From assembly GCA_027064085.1 (NCBI GenBank), contig JAMOQH010000080.1, forward strand, positions 1-46,085: a DNA stretch of 46,085 nucleotides. Reading direction: 5' to 3'. Positions 42,854-46,085 of the stretch are shown piece after piece. The notes beneath the pieces were generated by a model. It was not told the DNA's origin. It searched no databases and saw only the letters and a list, made by a program, of their open reading frames with translations. Origin of the DNA: a bacterium. GTDB taxonomy: Bacteria > UBP6 > JAFGXH01. The translations under genes and the position numbers were made by a program. The stretch's first letter is position 1; each line of letters starts with the position of its first letter.

Positions 42854-43252
42854 TTATGATTTCCTTTGACAATTTTTAGGAGTAACGCAAGTTCCCGTTG
42901 CTTTACAGACTAAAATAGGAGGTTCTAAATAATCAGCAGCGCTATCACTTATTTCAGCTTGTGCAGAAATTACTTTCCATGCTTCAAATTCCATTTTTCT
43001 TGAAGAATTACCATTGGAAATAATTCTACCTTTTGCCTCTATAAAATCACCTGCATAAACAGGTGCCAAAAACTCAATACTATCATAAGCCCTAAATAAC
43101 CCTTCATCTCCATCAAAAGCAATCAATAATTCAGTTGCAACATCACCAAATAAATTTAACATTTTAGCTCCATCAACAAGACCTCCACCATAATGTGCAT
43201 CATGACTGCTCATTCTCAATCTAATCATAATTTCTTCATTTTTTCTTTTCAT
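42854..43252 (-). CDS. kal: 3-aminobutyryl-CoA ammonia-lyase
   Basis: 132 residues of hotdog fold. '[21 protein letters not shown]', '[11 protein letters not shown]', 'DGDEGLF' and '[13 protein letters not shown]' match Kal of lysine fermentation, which removes ammonia from 3-aminobutyryl-CoA to give crotonyl-CoA. The ATG at 43252 follows AGGAG; the longer frame from 43300 begins upstream of the probable transcription start. It heads the operon with the RCK, antiporter and PilZ genes. No other lysine fermentation gene (kamA, kamDE, kdd, kce) is in the window. Confidence 0.85.
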   Translation of the reverse strand: MKRKNEEIMIRLRMSSHDAHYGGGLVDGAKMLNLFGDVATELLIAFDGDEGLFRAYDSIEFLAPVYAGDFIEAKGRIISNGNSSRKMEFEAWKVISAQAEISDSAADYLEPPILVCKATGTCVTPKNCQRKS

Positions 43253-43279
43253 AATAATTCTCCTAAAAAATACAAATGT

Positions 43280-43308
43280 ATTATAAATTTTTATTACCAA
43301 AAATGCAA
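43280..43308 (-). promoter_or_regulatory. Promoter of the kal operon
   Basis: Minus-strand TTGCAT (43303-43308), 17 bases, perfect TATAAT (43280-43285), 27 bases before the kal start. Confidence 0.65.
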
Positions 43309-43359
43309 TTATAAAATTTAAGTAAAATAAAACAATTTTTTTTATTTTTTATTTATTTA

Positions 43360-43388
43360 TTGACAAAAAAAGATTTATGAAACATAAT
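43360..43388 (+). promoter_or_regulatory. Promoter of the second Cys-rich lipoprotein
   Basis: Perfect TTGACA (43360-43365), 17 bases, CATAAT (43383-43388), followed by ATATAGT as at the giant surface protein promoter. GGAGG lies just before the ATG at 43428. Confidence 0.7.
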
Positions 43389-43427
43389 ATATAGTTAGGA
43401 ATTTTAAGTTCTATTTTGGAGGATTAA

Positions 43428-45776
43428 ATGAAGTATATTTTACTGTTATTTTCAGTTTTTTTTATAATATCTTGCTCTTCTGCGAGTACAAGTAAAAAAA
43501 CATGTAGTGATAATTCTGGTTGTGAAAACGGAGATGTTTGTTTTTATGGTTCTTGTTTTAAAGAAGGCGATAAAGCAATGGGTGTTAAAACAATTCAGAT
43601 TGTTGGAGGTGCTAGATTAGAGCTAATTGATGGTGATATTGCTCCATTAAGAATACAAGTTGTCTTATCTGGTACAAACGAAATGAAAGAAGCATTCTCA
43701 GAAGACGATTTAAAAAAGATTGTTGGCCCAATAGAAGGCGAAACTGTAAATTTTAAATTTAGTACTCAGGGTTTAGAATCTCAGTTATCTAAAACAGAAA
43801 TAGTTACTGATGAGTTTGGAATGGGAACAATCAACCTCTCGGCAATAAACAGTGGCAATACCGGTGTCAACTTCAATGTCTCAACTTTTACAAATAACTG
43901 CTCTCCAAATCAAAAATGCTATAAAAACTTTATGGTAGAAATAAATAAAAGAAGTAAACTTTTATCTGTTAAAAGCAATAATCCTCTTAGTGTTTATACT
44001 AATTCACATAAAACACTCATGGTGCAAGTGACAACAAATAGTACTCTTCCATACCCCGACCAAGATGTTAAATTTAAAATAGAAGGAAATGCACAAGGTA
44101 CAACTCTTGAAAACAATGGAAACACAGGTAATGAAATTACTGTAAAATCTGACTTTGCAGGTATTGCAAGAGTTAAATTAAATGCCGGTGAAACACCTAC
44201 AAATTTTAATGTAAGTATAGAATCTTCAGGAACAGCTAGTAAAAACATCGCTGTTACAATCAAAGAAAGAACAGCTGGAGGCTGTGACACTACAGAGGAT
44301 TGCTTAACACTAGGCGAAGCATATGAATGTCAATTAGGAGTATGCGTATATGTCCCAATTCCATGCGATATGTCAAATGGAGATGCTGATTGCCCTGAAA
44401 AATTTGAATGTAAAAATAGTATTTGTGTTGAAAAGCCTTATGTTTGTGGTGAAGACGGTACTGATTTAGACTCTTGTAGATGCACGACTGATTTAAACTG
44501 TCCTGCAACTCATCAGTGTGTTAGAGGTAGATGTGTTGAACAAAATATTGCTTGTACAGATAATATTGATTGCCCTAATGGTTTAATTTGCCGAGAAGGT
44601 ACTTGTCAACCAAATCATACAGAATGTAAAATGGATATAAATTGTCATCAATTTTTTGAAGAAAAGTGCCCAGAAGAAGGTTCTTGTATTTGTAGAGAAG
44701 GATTATGTGTAAATCCTTGTCCAGATACAGAATACATTGAACTTTCTGGTGGTAGCGGCCAATCTTGTAGTAATGATTCACAATGTTCAGATAATGAAGT
44801 TTGCTTTACTGCAAACAATGTTAATAAGTGTATAGTAAAATGGGATGCAAATTATTATTTTCACTTAATAGATGCTCTTCCACCAAGTTTACAAACAATT
44901 TTAAATGGAATGGGTCAAGTACTAGGGCCTATTTCAGATATTTTACTTGGGCAAAATATTGATTGGGGATTACCTCATTGGTTATCATGGCTTGAAGAAA
45001 CTATAGTATCAGCAGTAAGGCCTCTAATTGATCAATATATTCCTGCATGGGCTCAAGATTTAGTAATTGGCTTAAATGATACTATTGAAATTTTACAAGA
45101 GATGAAAGTAAAAGTTAAAATGGCATTTATACATGACTCCGACCGTCATTCTAGTATAAAGGGTATTGAATCATGGGATGGATTTTTTGTTCAATGGCAT
45201 GGTCAATGGACAGAAGTAGAGCCCCAAGGGCAAGAAGAAGGCTTTCAGTTAAATTCATCTTCATTTACAGGAAGTATAGCTTGTGAAATTAAAGATGGTA
45301 ATCCTGTTTATAGTATTTATATAGACGAACATGCTGCCGAATTTTATTTTGGTAGATTTGTAACAGCATTTTTAGATGGCGTATTAATTCCAGCAGTAAC
45401 CCATGGTCAAGCTAATAGTTTAGGTGAAGCAGTTGAATTATATGTTGACTGCAGAAGTATTTCACAAACAGTTGTTGATACAGTTGCAAATCTTGTTGGA
45501 GATTGGGCAAGTGGATTTATCACAGTAGATACAGTAGAAGGCTTATGTCATACAGGCGTAAATTTATTAGTTGATAAAGTTAATGATTATATTAATCAAT
45601 TACATGTTGGAGATGCAGCAGGTGGAAGTGATGCTTTTAAATTTGGTGGATATGCAACAATTGAAGCAAGAAACACTGAAGGTAAAAAACTTAAAGATGG
45701 TAAATATACAGGTACACTTAATTTAGGTGGAGAAAGAGCATTTAATGCAGATTGGGATGCAGAAAAATCCAGATAA
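43428..45776 (+). CDS. Large Cys-rich surface lipoprotein
   Basis: 782 residues. Lipobox IISC with Cys at 16. A first Cys-rich knot (about 25-45) is followed by two beta-sandwich domains of invasin/Big type (about 55-175 and 185-280) and a run of Cys-rich repeats such as 'CTDNIDCPNGLICREGTC' (about 285-465). A helical region with a TULIP-like look (about 480-560) and a final domain with two further Cys pairs complete it. The order of parts and the Cys repeats resemble those of the giant protein at 16424. It is probably displayed on the cell surface; function unknown. No terminator is evident after it. Confidence 0.8.
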   Translation: MKYILLLFSVFFIISCSSASTSKKTCSDNSGCENGDVCFYGSCFKEGDKAMGVKTIQIVGGARLELIDGDIAPLRIQVVLSGTNEMKEAFSEDDLKKIVGPIEGETVNFKFSTQGLESQLSKTEIVTDEFGMGTINLSAINSGNTGVNFNVSTFTNNCSPNQKCYKNFMVEINKRSKLLSVKSNNPLSVYTNSHKTLMVQVTTNSTLPYPDQDVKFKIEGNAQGTTLENNGNTGNEITVKSDFAGIARVKLNAGETPTNFNVSIESSGTASKNIAVTIKERTAGGCDTTEDCLTLGEAYECQLGVCVYVPIPCDMSNGDADCPEKFECKNSICVEKPYVCGEDGTDLDSCRCTTDLNCPATHQCVRGRCVEQNIACTDNIDCPNGLICREGTCQPNHTECKMDINCHQFFEEKCPEEGSCICREGLCVNPCPDTEYIELSGGSGQSCSNDSQCSDNEVCFTANNVNKCIVKWDANYYFHLIDALPPSLQTILNGMGQVLGPISDILLGQNIDWGLPHWLSWLEETIVSAVRPLIDQYIPAWAQDLVIGLNDTIEILQEMKVKVKMAFIHDSDRHSSIKGIESWDGFFVQWHGQWTEVEPQGQEEGFQLNSSSFTGSIACEIKDGNPVYSIYIDEHAAEFYFGRFVTAFLDGVLIPAVTHGQANSLGEAVELYVDCRSISQTVVDTVANLVGDWASGFITVDTVEGLCHTGVNLLVDKVNDYINQLHVGDAAGGSDAFKFGGYATIEARNTEGKKLKDGKYTGTLNLGGERAFNADWDAEKSR

Positions 45777-45827
45777 TTATAATTATTAACTCCATCCATA
45801 TTCATGAAACTTACCTTTACTAAAAAC

Positions 45828-45947
45828 CTATTCAAAGACTACTCGAAGTATCTCTTCCATTCCTTCAACTGAATCATTTTCTAAAATCTTTTTCATATCT
45901 CGTTCCAACTCTTTACTTAAAAAATCTTTTCTGTTATTATCTTTCAT
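45828..45947 (-). CDS. Small 39-residue protein
   Basis: ATG at 45945-45947 with AAGGAG (45955-45960) 7 bases upstream, a near-ideal site. The product is a short, highly charged, probably helical protein (MKDNNRKDFL... ending RVVFE) of no family I recognise. Upstream is an extended -10 (TGCTATAAT, 45975-45983 on this strand). No gene follows it before the convergent lipoprotein gene. A lone antitoxin-like or regulatory peptide is possible but not shown. Confidence 0.55.
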   Translation of the reverse strand: MKDNNRKDFLSKELERDMKKILENDSVEGMEEILRVVFE

Positions 45948-45970
45948 GAGTCATCTCCTTTTTTTTGTAA

Positions 45971-45983
45971 TGCTATTATAGCA
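45971..45983 (-). promoter_or_regulatory. Extended -10 with palindrome for the small gene
   Basis: TGCTAT, T, ATAGCA is an inverted repeat that contains the extended -10 TGCTATAAT on the minus strand. No good -35 is present. A repressor binding the palindrome would block the promoter. Confidence 0.45.
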
Positions 45984-46085
45984 TAAAATTAGGCGACCCT
46001 TTTAGACACAATTTTAATATACACTATCAATAAATTACTTTTCAGTTTTCTAAAAATAATGCTTGTTTTTTTATTATTTTTTTTT
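45984..46085. other. Non-coding right edge
   Basis: AT-rich, ending in long T-runs. I see no gene or strong promoter. Confidence 0.4.

Overview
This is a strongly AT-rich, densely coding segment of a Gram-negative, flagellated bacterial chromosome. Several families point to the former Deltaproteobacteria (Myxococcota/Bradymonadota-like lineages): a zinc-ribbon/TM/TPR protein, a DUF4388 protein, a PilZ plus pseudo-receiver protein, an SUMF1-domain lipoprotein, very large Cys-rich surface lipoproteins, and a MYXO-CTERM-like C-terminal signal. This assignment is an inference from gene content, not from a marker-gene tree.

Layout: 1-350 carries an rRNA-type promoter that fires out of the left edge. 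351-6624 is mostly a leftward block, dnaA-dnaN-zinc ribbon/TPR protein-SUMF1 lipoprotein-outer-membrane protein, with a small zinc-ribbon membrane protein converging on it. 6731-9241 runs rightward: a sphingomyelin-synthase-like PAP2 protein, uridine kinase and asparaginase. 9238-15477 runs leftward: an acyl-CoA dehydrogenase lacking its usual catalytic Glu, an ExeA-type ATPase and a TPR protein in one unit, and a concentrative nucleoside transporter. 15690-29394 runs rightward: a DUF3060 protein, a 1776-residue surface protein that looks like two exported proteins joined in frame, RqcH, a membrane HExxH peptidase, and fliD-fliS. 29418-32168 runs leftward: DUF4388, an iron-type alcohol dehydrogenase and a membrane pseudokinase. 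32440-35726 runs rightward: an ARH3-like ADP-ribosylglycohydrolase, a membrane alkaline-phosphatase-superfamily transferase and rlmH. 35743-39023 runs leftward: a SurA-like chaperone, a frameshifted outer-membrane protein and a COG2509-type flavoprotein. An HU/IHF gene (39192-39473) is divergent from the flavoprotein. 39463-43252 is a leftward operon of kal, an RCK/USP K+ regulator, a CPA2 antiporter and a PilZ protein. The window ends with a second large Cys-rich lipoprotein and a 39-codon gene with a clear promoter and ribosome site.

How the genes fit together: the window combines housekeeping functions (replication initiation, HU, RqcH, RlmH), envelope biogenesis and surface proteins (two giant Cys-rich lipoproteins, SurA, outer-membrane proteins, PAP2 and sulfatase-fold transferases), motility (FliD/FliS with a sigma-28-like element) and ion homeostasis (RCK plus CPA2). 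The orphan kal gene suggests lysine fermentation elsewhere in the genome.

The most notable signals are (i) small GC-rich hairpin elements lying in frame inside at least three protein genes, one of them as two identical 42-bp tandem copies, reminiscent of Rickettsia palindromic elements, and (ii) the 1776-residue protein, in which a MYXO-CTERM-like tail runs directly into a lipoprotein signal peptide. No tRNA, rRNA body, CRISPR array, insertion sequence or DnaA-box cluster was seen.
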